Below, one piece after another: positions 1-10,667 of a DNA stretch of 64,000 bases. The position numbers and the translations under genes are program-made. The first letter of the stretch is position 1, and each line of letters begins with the position of its first letter. Source of the stretch: Apis mellifera (lineage: Eukaryota; Arthropoda; Insecta; Hymenoptera; Apidae); contig NC_037642.1 in the NCBI RefSeq assembly GCF_003254395.2, forward strand, positions 13,638,236 to 13,702,235, in the 5' to 3' direction. A model generated the notes under the pieces. That model made no database searches, was not told where the DNA came from, and saw nothing but the letters and a program-made list of their open reading frames with translations.

Positions 1-255
1 TAACTCTATTTTAAATATTCTTATATTTATAATTTTTGTGAAAAAAAAAAGTAAAATTATGCCTTTATTTTATTTTTTGAAAAAATAAACAGTATAAAAG
101 TTACGTTACGATGATTCTGAAAATATTAACATATATTACCCTCTATCGGTAAGTGTTAGAACCAAGCTTCCGAATGAGTAGCGATCATTTTGAAAAACGG
201 CGAAGTCATTTCGTGAGCAGTACAAGGAAGGTATACTTTCAAAAAATTTGACAGA
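1..255 (+). promoter_or_regulatory. Upstream/5' UTR region of the proteasome alpha-7 gene
   Basis: AT-rich sequence leading to the ATG of the proteasome gene. The last ~120 bases are richer in GC and probably hold the transcription start and 5' UTR. No TATA box or other firm promoter motif can be assigned. Confidence 0.4.
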
Positions 256-1558
256 ATGACAGCAAGGTACGATAGAGCTATTACGGTATTTTCACCAGAT
301 GGACATTTGCTACAAGTAGAATATGCACAAGAAGCTGTCAGAAAAGGTTCTTCTGCGGTATGATTATATATTTTATCTAACCTCTTTTGTGTTTGCGATA
401 AATTGTTCAACATTTTCTATATTTTTGCACTAACATTATATTATTCACATATCATGATATGATATAACGTGAAATTTTATTAATATGAAACAAAATAACA
501 TTAAATATATTTAATAATTGATATTACAAGTCAAATGCAAAATGATTTTTATATTTTATATATATTTTTTTTTTAAATAATCATATCGATGATTTAATTA
601 TATAGGTCGGCGTTCGTGGGAATGACGTAGTCGTTTTAGGTGTTGAAAAAAAATCTATAGCAAAACTTCAAGAGGAACGAACAGTTCGTAAGATATGTCT
701 TTTAGATGAACATGTTGTAATGGCATTTGCAGGTTTGTTTATAAATATTATTAAAATATATTATATAAATAATTAGTATAATTAATAAATTACTATATGT
801 GCTTTATTTTTCACTTCAAGGTTTAACAGCAGATGCAAGAGTATTAATTAATCGTGCACAAGTGGAATGTCAGAGTCATAGATTAACTGTGGAAGATCCA
901 GTTACATTGGAATATATAACTAGATACATTGCAGGTAAATACGTATATTCTATTATTTTTTTCTATTAAATATATATATATATATACTTATAAAATATTA
1001 TTCACTTTTAGGTTTAAAACAAAAATATACACAAAGTAATGGTAGAAGACCTTTTGGAATATCGTGTCTTTTAGCTGGATTCGATTATGATGGTGTTCCA
1101 CATTTATACCAAACAGAACCTTCAGGCATTTATTATGAGTGGAAGGTATATTATATTCAGATATTGTTTGTTAATTATAAAAAAGAAGAAAAAGAAAAAA
1201 TTTACTTTCTTTTTCTAAGGCAAATGCAACAGGTCGAAATGCCAAAACGGTTCATGAATTTTTACAAAAATATTATACACCAGAAGAAGTAGCAACTGAA
1301 AAGGGAACAATAAAATTAGCTATTAGAGCTTTATTAGAAGTAGTACAATCGGGAAGAAAAAATTTAGAAATCGCAGTAATGAGACGTGGTCAACCTTTAC
1401 AGGTATAAACTCTAAAAATTTATTCATAATATTCTTTGAACAATTTTAAAACACTTTTTATATCATAGATGTTAGACTTGGATACTATTGGAGAATATGT
1501 CACTGAAATTGAAAGGGAAAAAGAAGCAGAAGCTGAAAAGAAGAAACAAAAAAAGTGA
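256..1558 (+). CDS. PSMA7: 20S proteasome subunit alpha type-7 (alpha4)
   Basis: Structural alpha-ring subunit of the 20S proteasome core, acting in cytosol and nucleus in ubiquitin-dependent proteolysis. Six exons (256-357, 606-732, 821-934, 1012-1145, 1220-1402, 1469-1558) join in phase into 249 aa, the usual length for PSMA7 (about 248). The N-terminus MTARYDRAITVFSPDGHLLQ carries the YDR..T.FSPDG.L.Q.EYA signature of alpha subunits, followed by the QEAVRKGSSAVGVRG helix region. The C-terminus is a highly charged lysine tail ending KKKQKK, typical of alpha-7. The chosen ATG is the only one that gives the family N-terminus. Introns are short and AT-rich. An AATAAA lies at 1608. Identification is secure; the only real alternative would be another alpha paralogue, which the tail argues against. 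Confidence 0.97.
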
Positions 1559-1886
1559 TCTTTACATGGAATTAAACTTATTATTCAATTATTGGTATTT
1601 TGCATAAAATAAATATAAAACACATGAATACAAAATTTTAAGATTCTTTTTATTTGTACTTTACTGTGTTTTTTTAAATATAGATTTAAAATTTATACTG
1701 TTACATATATATATAGATATATAATAAGAAGATTACCTTTTTTTTTTATGTAATACAATTAAGATCAATAATAAATAATATATAAATTAAATTACAAAAT
1801 TCTATGCACTATTTGTATATGTATTTGTTTTTAAATAATTACATTAATTATATGTCCATTTTCCACGAATAAATAATAAAAATATT
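1559..1886. other. Convergent intergenic region (3' UTRs)
   Basis: AT-rich space of about 330 bases between the stop codons of the proteasome and EMC5 genes. It holds an AATAAA poly(A) signal on the plus strand at 1608-1613 and probably the 3' UTR of both genes. No coding potential seen. Confidence 0.6.
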
Positions 1887-2377
1887 TTATTGGGTGTATT
1901 GAGGTGATAAAGATCTTCCACGATGATTAAATATTTGAAATGAAGGAAGATTTCTCAATGTTTCCCAAGATTTATTTTCTAAATCTACAACTGCTCGAAT
2001 TTCTTTGAAATCACCAGCAATATACATAACTCCATACATAACCAAAAATAAACTGATAATACCTTGTATTAAAATCTGTAAGAAAGGTATGTCATGAATT
2101 GCATATTTTTTTTATGTTAATTTTAAATATTAATACTTACATCAATTGGTAAAGTAATGAATTCTTGTTCTGTTATTCGTAAATACGAACGATCTATAAA
2201 TTTCATTACAAAAGTTTAATCAAAATTTAAACAATTTAGCCAAGAAATATTTAAAAAATACTCATTATACTTTTAATTGTAAAGATAATACATACGTTGA
2301 GCAGCTGAATATGCTGTATGTAATATTGATATCAATCCTATGAATGTCGTAAATTTGTGTAGAGTTGTTGCAGGCAT
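1887..2377 (-). CDS. EMC5: ER membrane protein complex subunit 5 (membrane magnesium transporter 1 family)
   Basis: Small subunit of the ER membrane protein complex, which inserts tail-anchored and multipass membrane proteins; the family was first named MMGT1 for a proposed magnesium transport role. Three exons (2296-2377, 2141-2193, 1887-2075) splice in phase into 107 aa. Visible family marks are the first hydrophobic helix followed by SAAQHRSYLRITE (human has SAAQHRSYMRLTE), the LPIDILIQ motif starting the second membrane helix, YIAGDFKEI, and the cytosolic tail PSFQIFNHRGRSL. The protein is shorter at the C-terminus than the human one (131 aa). It lies tail-to-tail with the proteasome gene and head-to-head, about 1.25 kb away, with CDK8. 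Confidence 0.92.
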
Positions 2378-3630
2378 TTTAATATTACAAAACAAATTTA
2401 ATATTATAAAATGATATAATAAATATTATAACAATATATATGTTAAACGATAATTATGATTTAATGCTCACAATAAGTAATTCTTATACTAGTATAAATT
2501 ATAATAAACAAGGCTTGTTTTCATGTTATGAAGCAAAATGATTGCTTTATTTATTAATTGTCTTTTTTTATTTTATACCGCGTTTCTAATTATTGTTTTT
2601 TTTTTTTTAATTATATTTAGATACGATTTTTTTAATTTATAAAATATTAAAATTAAATTATAAGATAAATCAATTATCTAGGAATTAATTTACCGTATAA
2701 TATGAATTTATATTCTAAAAAGTAATTAAATTGAGAATTAATAGTGAAAAAAAAACAGAAAGTAAAAATATGAGAATTAACACTATTTCCAAAGTGCATA
2801 GATGTTATAGATAAGGAGAGCAAATAATAAGAGAATTAAATAAGATAAGAATTGACTACCATTGCCATCTCTTGAATACTTTTGGAAAAATATCATTCAA
2901 AAAATGACACCGACGATCAATTCTTATCCTATTTCTATTCTTCTTGTCTATTATTTACTCTTCCTATCTATGCTATTAATTTCATCTACGACATTTGATA
3001 GAGATGGCGTTAATTTCCATATTTTTATATTTCTATTTCTGTCTTCTTCCTTCTATTTGCTTTTCTTGTCTGTATTCATTCTTAGCGCATAATCACAGCA
3101 GAATAAAAAATACAAAATGTCAATTAAAAACATTTTCATCATTTTTTTTCAAAACTACAATGTATTTTAATTTTTAATATAAAAAAATATAATATATAAT
3201 GTAAAAAATATATATATAATATTTTTGACTTTATAATATATATTTACGATGATTTTGCAAAAAGTATATATCAATATACACATGACATGGGGTATTTCGA
3301 CGATAGTGGTAGGATTTAAATTTTATAATAAAATATATTTTCTATTTTTTATATGTAATTTTGAAATATTGAAATTTAATTTCAATTATTATTGAAACAA
3401 TCTTATTTTATTGTTACAATCTTATTTTAGGCTGAGAATAATACTAAAATAATAAGAAGAATCTATTATCCTCCAGTATAGGACGAAAAAATACATTGAA
3501 TGTAGGTCTATTCTGTACCTCGTTTGTGATGATATATGCAAAAGTTGATCGGTCTCTATCTATCTATATATATATGTACATTAAAAATGTTTGTTTATAG
3601 TTGATAAATATCTCAGTAACATTAAATATC
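2378..3630. other. Intergenic region between EMC5 and CDK8
   Basis: Divergent AT-rich intergenic space. It contains short Phe/Ser/Leu-rich open frames around 2862-3177 that lack any family pattern or splice context and look like chance. The promoters of both flanking genes must lie here, but no clear motif is visible. Confidence 0.5.
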
Positions 3631-4751
3631 ATGGATTATGAATTTAAATTAAAAACTGACACAGATCGAACTAAGGTCGAAGATCTTTTTGAATTTGAGG
3701 GATGTAAAGTTGGAAGAGGAACTTATGGTCATGTCTATAAAGCTCGCAGAAAGGAAGGGTTAGTTTTTCTAACCTAATATAAAAGATTGTTTAATATATT
3801 AAATTATATTTCATATCAGTAAAAATAATCTTTCCTTTTTCGTAAAATATACAAATTTACAAAGGAATATTTTCTGTTATTAGAAAATTGTAGCTTTTAT
3901 TTAAATATTGAAATAAAATTAATTTTTGTACATGTTTTGGTTTCTTGTACATATTTATGATTTTTAGAATACTCTGTAATATATATAATAATTTATTATT
4001 ATTTAATTATTCTAAATATTGAGCATTATATAAAAAATACTTATACAAGGCGAAAATTCTTTTCATTTTATCCTTTTCACTTTTTGCGATGATAATGCAT
4101 ATTTGACATTTGAATAGTGTACCAGATAGCGAATTAAAATCTCGACCAGACACAAAGGATTTTGGCCTTAAACAAATAGAAGGTACTGGCCTTTCAATGT
4201 CTGCATGTCGAGAAATTGCAGTAAGTATTTTCTTTATTCTTCTTAATATGCATATTATATAAAATTATTATAAAATCATTAATATGCATATTATCCAAAA
4301 TTAAAAGCATAATATGAATAATAATATTAATTATTTTATTATAAATATATTTATTATAAATTTTGACATATATGTTTCTACAGTTACTTAGGGAACTGAA
4401 ACATGTAAATGTGATTACATTAATTAGAGTCTTTTTATCACATATTGATCGCAAAGTATGGTTATTATTTGACTTTGCTGAACATGATTTATGGGTATGT
4501 TTATGTTTCTTAGAAATATTTCATAATTGAATTTAATAATTGAATTTCATTAAATATTTTCTAATTTCTTAAACATTAATAATTTTTATTTTAATCTATA
4601 GCATATAATAAAGTTTCATAGAGCAGCAAAAGCTAATAAAAAACCTGTTATGGTACCAAAGGGTATGGTAAAATCTTTGTTGTATCAAATTCTTGATGGT
4701 ATTCATTATTTACATTCCAATTGGGTGCTTCATAGAGATTTGGTAATTTAT

Positions 4752-4798
<47 letters not shown>

Positions 4799-6264
4799 TT
4801 TATATCATACATATGTGTAAAATCTTATTTTTATTAATTTTATATTGAATAATATTAAATTTAGAAACCAGCAAATATCTTAGTAATGGGAGAAGGAAAT
4901 GAAAGAGGACGTGTTAAAATTGCAGACATGGGTTTTGCTAGATTATTCAATGCTCCTTTAAAGCCTCTTGCAGATTTGGATCCAGTTGTAGTAACATTTT
5001 GGTATAGAGCACCAGAATTACTTTTAGGTGCTAGACATTATACAAAAGCTATAGGTATTTTTTTGTATATATTTGTATATTTAAAAATTATAATTATCAA
5101 CATATATTTTCTTTTCAAATATTTTTTTTATTTTAGATATTTGGGCTATTGGTTGTATATTTGCAGAGCTTTTAACTTCTGAACCTATATTCCACTGTAG
5201 GCAAGAAGATATCAAGACTAGTAATCCATATCATCATGATCAATTAGATAGGTAAACAAATTGTTTGATACATCATTACATTAAATATAATGAATAACAT
5301 AGAATATAATATTATAATAAAAAACAATTTTCATTAACATTTAGAATATTTAACGTGATGGGATTCCCATTGGAAAAGGATTGGGAAGATATTAAAAAAA
5401 TGCCAGAACATCCTACATTACTTAAAGACTTTAAAAGATCAAAGTTAGTATTCTTCTAAAGGCAGATATATACAAATATATATATATACTCTAACACATA
5501 AGAAATGCATAAATGAAAATTTTTAATTTAATTTAATTTAATTGGAATATAAATTTTCTTACAGTTATGCAAACTGTTCTCTTACTAAGTATATGGACAG
5601 ACATAAAATTAAACCCGATAGTAAAGCGTTTAATTTGGTATGATTAAGTAAAATATTTTAATTTTTTTTAAACTTATTTTTCAAATAATAATATTAATTT
5701 ATTTCAGCTTCAAAAACTGTTAATGATGGATCCCAATAAACGAATAACCTCTGAACATTCTATGCAGGACGCTTACTTTCAAGAAGAACCATTGCCAACG
5801 CAAGAGTAAGTCTTTAAAAATTTAAATTACATTTTTGTAATCGTATATATCTTTTGCTTTTAAACCAAACCAATCTATTTAAATAATATTGTAGCATATT
5901 TGCCGGTTGTCCTATTCCATATCCCAAACGAGAATTCTTAACGGACGATGATACAGAGGAAAAGACTGAAAATAAAGCACGACAAAATCAACAACAAACA
6001 GTGAGTATCATTAACTTGGATAATTTATATATATTTTTTTTTTTTACGAATTGTATAAAATTTTAGCAACAAAATCAGCAACAACAAGGAAATGGCGATC
6101 ATAATCACGGACAAAATGCAAAACGAGTAAGACTTAATGGTCCTCATGGAGCTCCAGAATTTCATCAACATCAAAGTCATGCAATGACCCATCAACAACC
6201 TCCAGGAATGGTTTATTCTACCGCACAACCGACGCAACCATCAAATTTTCATCAACGTTTTTAA
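3631..6264 (+). CDS. Cdk8: Cyclin-dependent kinase 8 (Mediator kinase module)
   Basis: Serine/threonine kinase of the Mediator CDK8 module (with cyclin C, MED12 and MED13), which phosphorylates the transcription machinery in the nucleus. Eleven exons (3631-3758, 4118-4220, 4384-4494, 4602-4742, 4865-5054, 5137-5251, 5345-5443, 5565-5637, 5708-5805, 5895-6000, 6067-6264) close in phase to 453 aa; human CDK8 is 464. Seen: N-terminus MDYEFKLK, glycine loop KVGRGTYGHVYKARR, catalytic lysine in FGLKQIEGTG (human has YALKQIEGTG), the SMSACREIALLRELKH helix (the family's version of PSTAIRE), HRDLKPAN, the DMG motif that replaces DFG in this family, and FWYRAPELLLGARHYTKA. The C-terminal tail after PYPKREFL is rich in Gln, Asn and His. 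The paralogue CDK19 is vertebrate, so this is the single insect orthologue. Confidence 0.98.
4754..4797. repeat. (TA)n microsatellite in a CDK8 intron
   Basis: About 40 bases of uninterrupted TA inside the fourth intron of Cdk8. It is likely length-variable and has no other visible role. Confidence 0.85.
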
Positions 6265-6729
6265 ATGATTCATATAAGGCGATTAAATTCGCCAGTGAAC
6301 AATTAAATTATTAGTCTATCAATTTAATTGATTTCTGTATCAATGAACAGACGAGCGATTTCTGTATATTCACAATATGATAATATAATTTTATTTATAT
6401 ATTGTGTATATGTACATGCGTTATAATGTGTACTTTTTACACTTTACATGCATTTCATGTATATGCAATATCACATATTCGCAACATGTTTACTAATATT
6501 ACAAAAAATATGTCTATTTTTTACGTCTTTAATGAACGATAAATTTTAAATAATTTGACGAATGTAGATAAAATTAAGAAATCTTTAAAATATTAAGCAA
6601 CTCTTAAATATCATCTTATATTCATCGCCATTAAAACGAACAAAATAATACTTGAAATTTTTACGATGAAGAAAAAATAAACAATTATAAATGAAAAGAA
6701 AGAGTTTGAAAATGGAAAAAAAAGAAAAG
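6265..6729. other. CDK8 3' UTR and AT-rich spacer
   Basis: AT-rich sequence after the Cdk8 stop codon. It holds the probable 3' UTR and no supported gene. Confidence 0.5.
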
Positions 6730-6990
6730 AATGCGAATTAGTAAGTAGTTTGCTCATCGTCGAGGATGACAAAGAGTGAAGTTAAATCGAACAGAGAGAA
6801 AGTACGCATGCGCGGTAAATCATTCCATGGCAAGGTGGCGGCCAGTCGCGCGCTCCTGAAACGCAGTTTCCGCGAATCGGTGCTTGACGAAAAAAGTGTG
6901 CGTGAACCGCGTGCTACCGCAATCGAAATGTCGATCAAACTACGGATCGTTCGTTCGCCAAACAACCTGTTGTTTAAATGAAAATAAAAG
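6730..6990 (+). promoter_or_regulatory. CpG-rich promoter and putative non-coding first exon of the formin gene
   Basis: Base composition jumps here from about 20% GC to a CpG-rich block (GGTGGCGGCCAGTCGCGCGC near 6834), which in an insect genome suggests a transcription start. The block ends in AAAATAAAAG followed by GTGAGAGG, a strong 5' splice donor at 6990/6991. The open frame inside it (6766-6983) stops before the donor, so the exon would be 5' UTR. Assignment to the downstream formin is by position and strand only. Confidence 0.4.
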
Positions 6991-9900
6991 GTGAGAGGAA
7001 AGTTTTATCCAACAATTTATGCGATTCTTTCTTTCGTTCATCGTCTTATTAATTATTCCATTCGTCTCGAAGACGAACACCTGTCAAACGTATTCGCGTT
7101 TTTTTTTTTTTTTCGTTTTCTGAATGAAAGATCTATCACTCTTCGTAACAATTGTCTTATTCTTTTTTTCTTGTATTTTTGAATACAAGAAATTCTCCTT
7201 AGTTTCAACAAAACGAATAGTGCATGAATTATTTCGAATTTCGATCGAATAATCCAGCAATATTAAAATATCTCTCTTGCGTAATAAATAATTAAATAAA
7301 TTTATCGTACGTCATATTTATAAACGATTCAATATTTATTTATCGGTTCGTCGAAAATTAAAATTCCACAATGGTTTTTTTGTAATAATGATTTTATAAG
7401 TGAAACATAAATAATATTTCACTCTATGTTACATAAGTAAAATTTATTTTCCGAATCGATTTTCTCTTTAATAAAGGATAGATATTGTTCGAAAAAAAAA
7501 AAATAGAAGAAATAAAAATTTTGAATTTTGAAAATATCAAGAAGTGTGATAGATGTACGAGTAAAAGTAGGGGAGGAGGGAACGATCCTGACCACTATAA
7601 TCCAACAACCAGTCGGGGGCCATGACCACGTTGCGACAAGGTAACCGCAATTAACTCGATCGATATATTAACGGAACGATTTGAAATCCTAACTGTTTCC
7701 GATTCGTTTGCAACAACAGCTATCGAGAACATGTTAAACGTTAAACGTACATACGTGTGTAGGTATAGATGGATGTGTGTATCTACATATTTCTAATGCA
7801 AAATAGCCGAGATACAGTGTCAATCGATTCATCATCGACATAAATGTTCAATGTGCAGTCCCGATGTTAGGAATCCCAATAACATACAAAACAAAAGAAA
7901 GAAGAATCGAAGGAAAGATCAGCATTTCGTTTTGCGCAAGGACGTTCGGAATATACGAAGGCAAACGTGACGAAACTGGTAATGTTGTGTTGTGGTACAA
8001 AGATCAGTGTGAAAGATTTTATTCGAAATTATAATATAACAGTCGAAATAATGGTGGAGCATCTTCGTTTTTGACGATTAAAAATCACGTTAATCAAAAG
8101 GTTTTTATTATTACATCGATAATATTAAAGAACGCAAAATAAAATATATTCCACAAATTATCGATAATCGATAAATTGCATCGATCGCTTACTCGTTTCG
8201 CGAGTTAATATTTTTAACATTCGTCTCATCCTCGTAGAATAAATAATCAATCATGGATGATTTCGTTGATCGTTTTCCGTAGGTAGTTGTTACGAGGTCA
8301 TATGAATCAAAAAGATTCAGGATATCTCTAACGTACAAGAGACTATACATGGAGATTTCGAGATGGCCTCTGTCGATATACGCCTTCTCTAAAAGAACGA
8401 GTGGAATCAAGGTATCCATATGATTCGAAAATATGATTGCGACAAATCACGTATGTAATTAGAATTACATTTGATGATCGAACGATGATTTTAATAGTAC
8501 GCGTTAAATTAACGGTAAATTAATTTTCATACTTTTTGCCGAAATATCGATGCATTCGTCGATGTTTTGTCGTGTTGATTCGAATCGCAAACATGACGTC
8601 TCCGTAGCTCGTAATATGGAATTCTGTTTTCGGCGACGAACAGTGGCGACGAGAAACGACATTGACGATGGTCGAAACTTCTTTTGTTGGTATTGAAAAA
8701 GACGTGGGAAGAGAGGAGAGCAGATCGATGAACACATACATACTTACTTAGCTTTGCGTATTCGTACGCGAAAGAGAACGAGAACAAGAACAAGAATGAA
8801 AGACAGAGAGAAGAAGCGAGGTCAACAAGGTACCCGATATGGTATCCTACGAGCGTCGAGAGTGTTATTTTATGTATATCTATGCCTAAATATACACCAA
8901 CACACGTAAATTCGTGCATGCATACGTAAGATCGTCTCTAATATATGCAATCAATTATACGTAATTTTACGTCGGATTTTACGTTCAAAGTTTTGTCATC
9001 GTTTCGTTTTGACCGAATTCCATCCAATATTTTTCAAATTTTATTTCGAATTTTCATTTATTTAAATCATTAGAATCAAATGACTGGAACATGTATAACA
9101 CGCGTATTAATTATAACGCAGTTGTATCAACTCGAGGGAATTGGAAATACAGGATACTTTCGATGCTTTATTTTTCCTCGAAAAACATTTTGAAAGGTTT
9201 TCGAAAATTCGCGATCGCGAACGAAATCGAAACGAAATCAAAATCGAAATGACCCGTTCGTTCGATTCTTCTTTTTTTTTCCTTCTTTTCTCCTTATTTC
9301 AATAAATCGAATCGCGGCCTTCCCAAGATGGCTAGTGCCACTGTAAATGCAGGCACGCAAGTGCGAACTTCGAGGTCGTCGGTAGGTACGATTACAGGAA
9401 GCACCAATGACTTAGTACGGCTGCAGCAAGGCGTACCAGCATGAATCACTTTTACCAGCCTCTACCACTCACGATATATTCGGAAACGTGTTCGCGAATC
9501 GTATTTACTTACAATTAGAAGCATATTCGTTCTCGTTGATTTTCTTTTTTATTTTATCGTTCTCTCCTTTCGTTCACATCGCTCGAAATATATATATCGA
9601 GCTATGTACGCATATGCATGAACTTGCGCGCGTATAGCTCTTTTTTTTTCACAATCGACTAACTTCTCCCCGATCGTACGTGGAAAGAAAATTTGTTTTC
9701 ACGTTATTACTTGCTTGCAAAAGAGTGATCGATGCCAAACTCCCTAATCACGCGTTACAAGCCCTTAATAATGTACGTACATACGTACATACATGTGTAT
9801 TCGAGAATCTATTTTTAAACATGACTAGAAAGAGAGAAAGAGAGAGAGAGAAATATGCGCGTGCATACGATGACGCAATTCTATGGGTCTTTCCCCTACA

Positions 9901-10667
9901 TTTCCCTCTCTCCAGTTCTTTCTCTTTCGTCCTTTCACTCTTACTCTTTCGTGCTTCTTCATCTCTTTTCTCTTTGTTGCTTCTCTCTCTCTCTCTCTCT
10001 CTCTCCCTCCTCCCTCTTACTTCTCTACAATTGTTCCTCCTTTTTATATGTTCTCTCCTCCAATGTATTCCTATATTCGTGAATACACGAGATTATTTTT
10101 CGATTATATCGATTAAATCTCGTCGAATAAATTTCGATATATCTTGATATTTGTGTAATATTTATCATTATCGATATTTTTTTAAAAATTGAATATGCTC
10201 CTTAAAAGTATACAAGATGTATATATTTCTCTCTCCCTCCTCTTTCTCTCTCTCTCTTTTTCAGCTACCAACGATCTCACTCGTACAAGCTTAAGTATGT
10301 GATACGCATAGAAAATAGTATGACACATTGACTTTCAATCAAGACCTTGTTCTAACTTCATTCGTTTTATTTCACGTTAGGAAAAAGAGAAATGTAAAAT
10401 CGAAATAGCGAAGATATATACGTGAGTACGTTATGAATTTACATATGTATATTTTTTTCAAGCGATGATGACTTGTTAAAAATCGATCCGTAAATACAAC
10501 GATAGACACGAAAGATACTTTGTTTTAAATATCAACGACCGAAAAAATTATTATATTTATACGTATTTAATATTATATATATATATCGATATATATTATT
10601 ATTATTATTATTATTATATAATAAGAAAATATCGAAAATATCATAATCACGTTTTCGTTTGTTTCAG
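6991..10667 (+). other. Long gene-poor stretch upstream of the recognisable formin exons
   Basis: About 3.7 kb of moderately GC-rich sequence, probably the first intron(s) of the formin gene. It contains scattered AG and CT runs (9828-9850, 9978-10008, 10227-10260) and two compact GC-richer islands (7561-7680 and 9305-9470) that do not translate into a recognised protein. I looked for the missing N-terminal DID exons here and did not find them. Confidence 0.4.
9978..10010. repeat. (CT)n microsatellite
   Basis: Uninterrupted CT dinucleotide run followed by a C/T-rich flank in the presumed formin 5' intron. The Ser/Leu/Phe-rich open frames here are by-products of the repeat. Confidence 0.8.

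Noticed and set aside
6766..6983. 72-codon basic open frame near the CpG-rich block
   Set aside because: It does not match the formin N-terminus and stops before the splice donor; treated as possible 5' UTR frame only.
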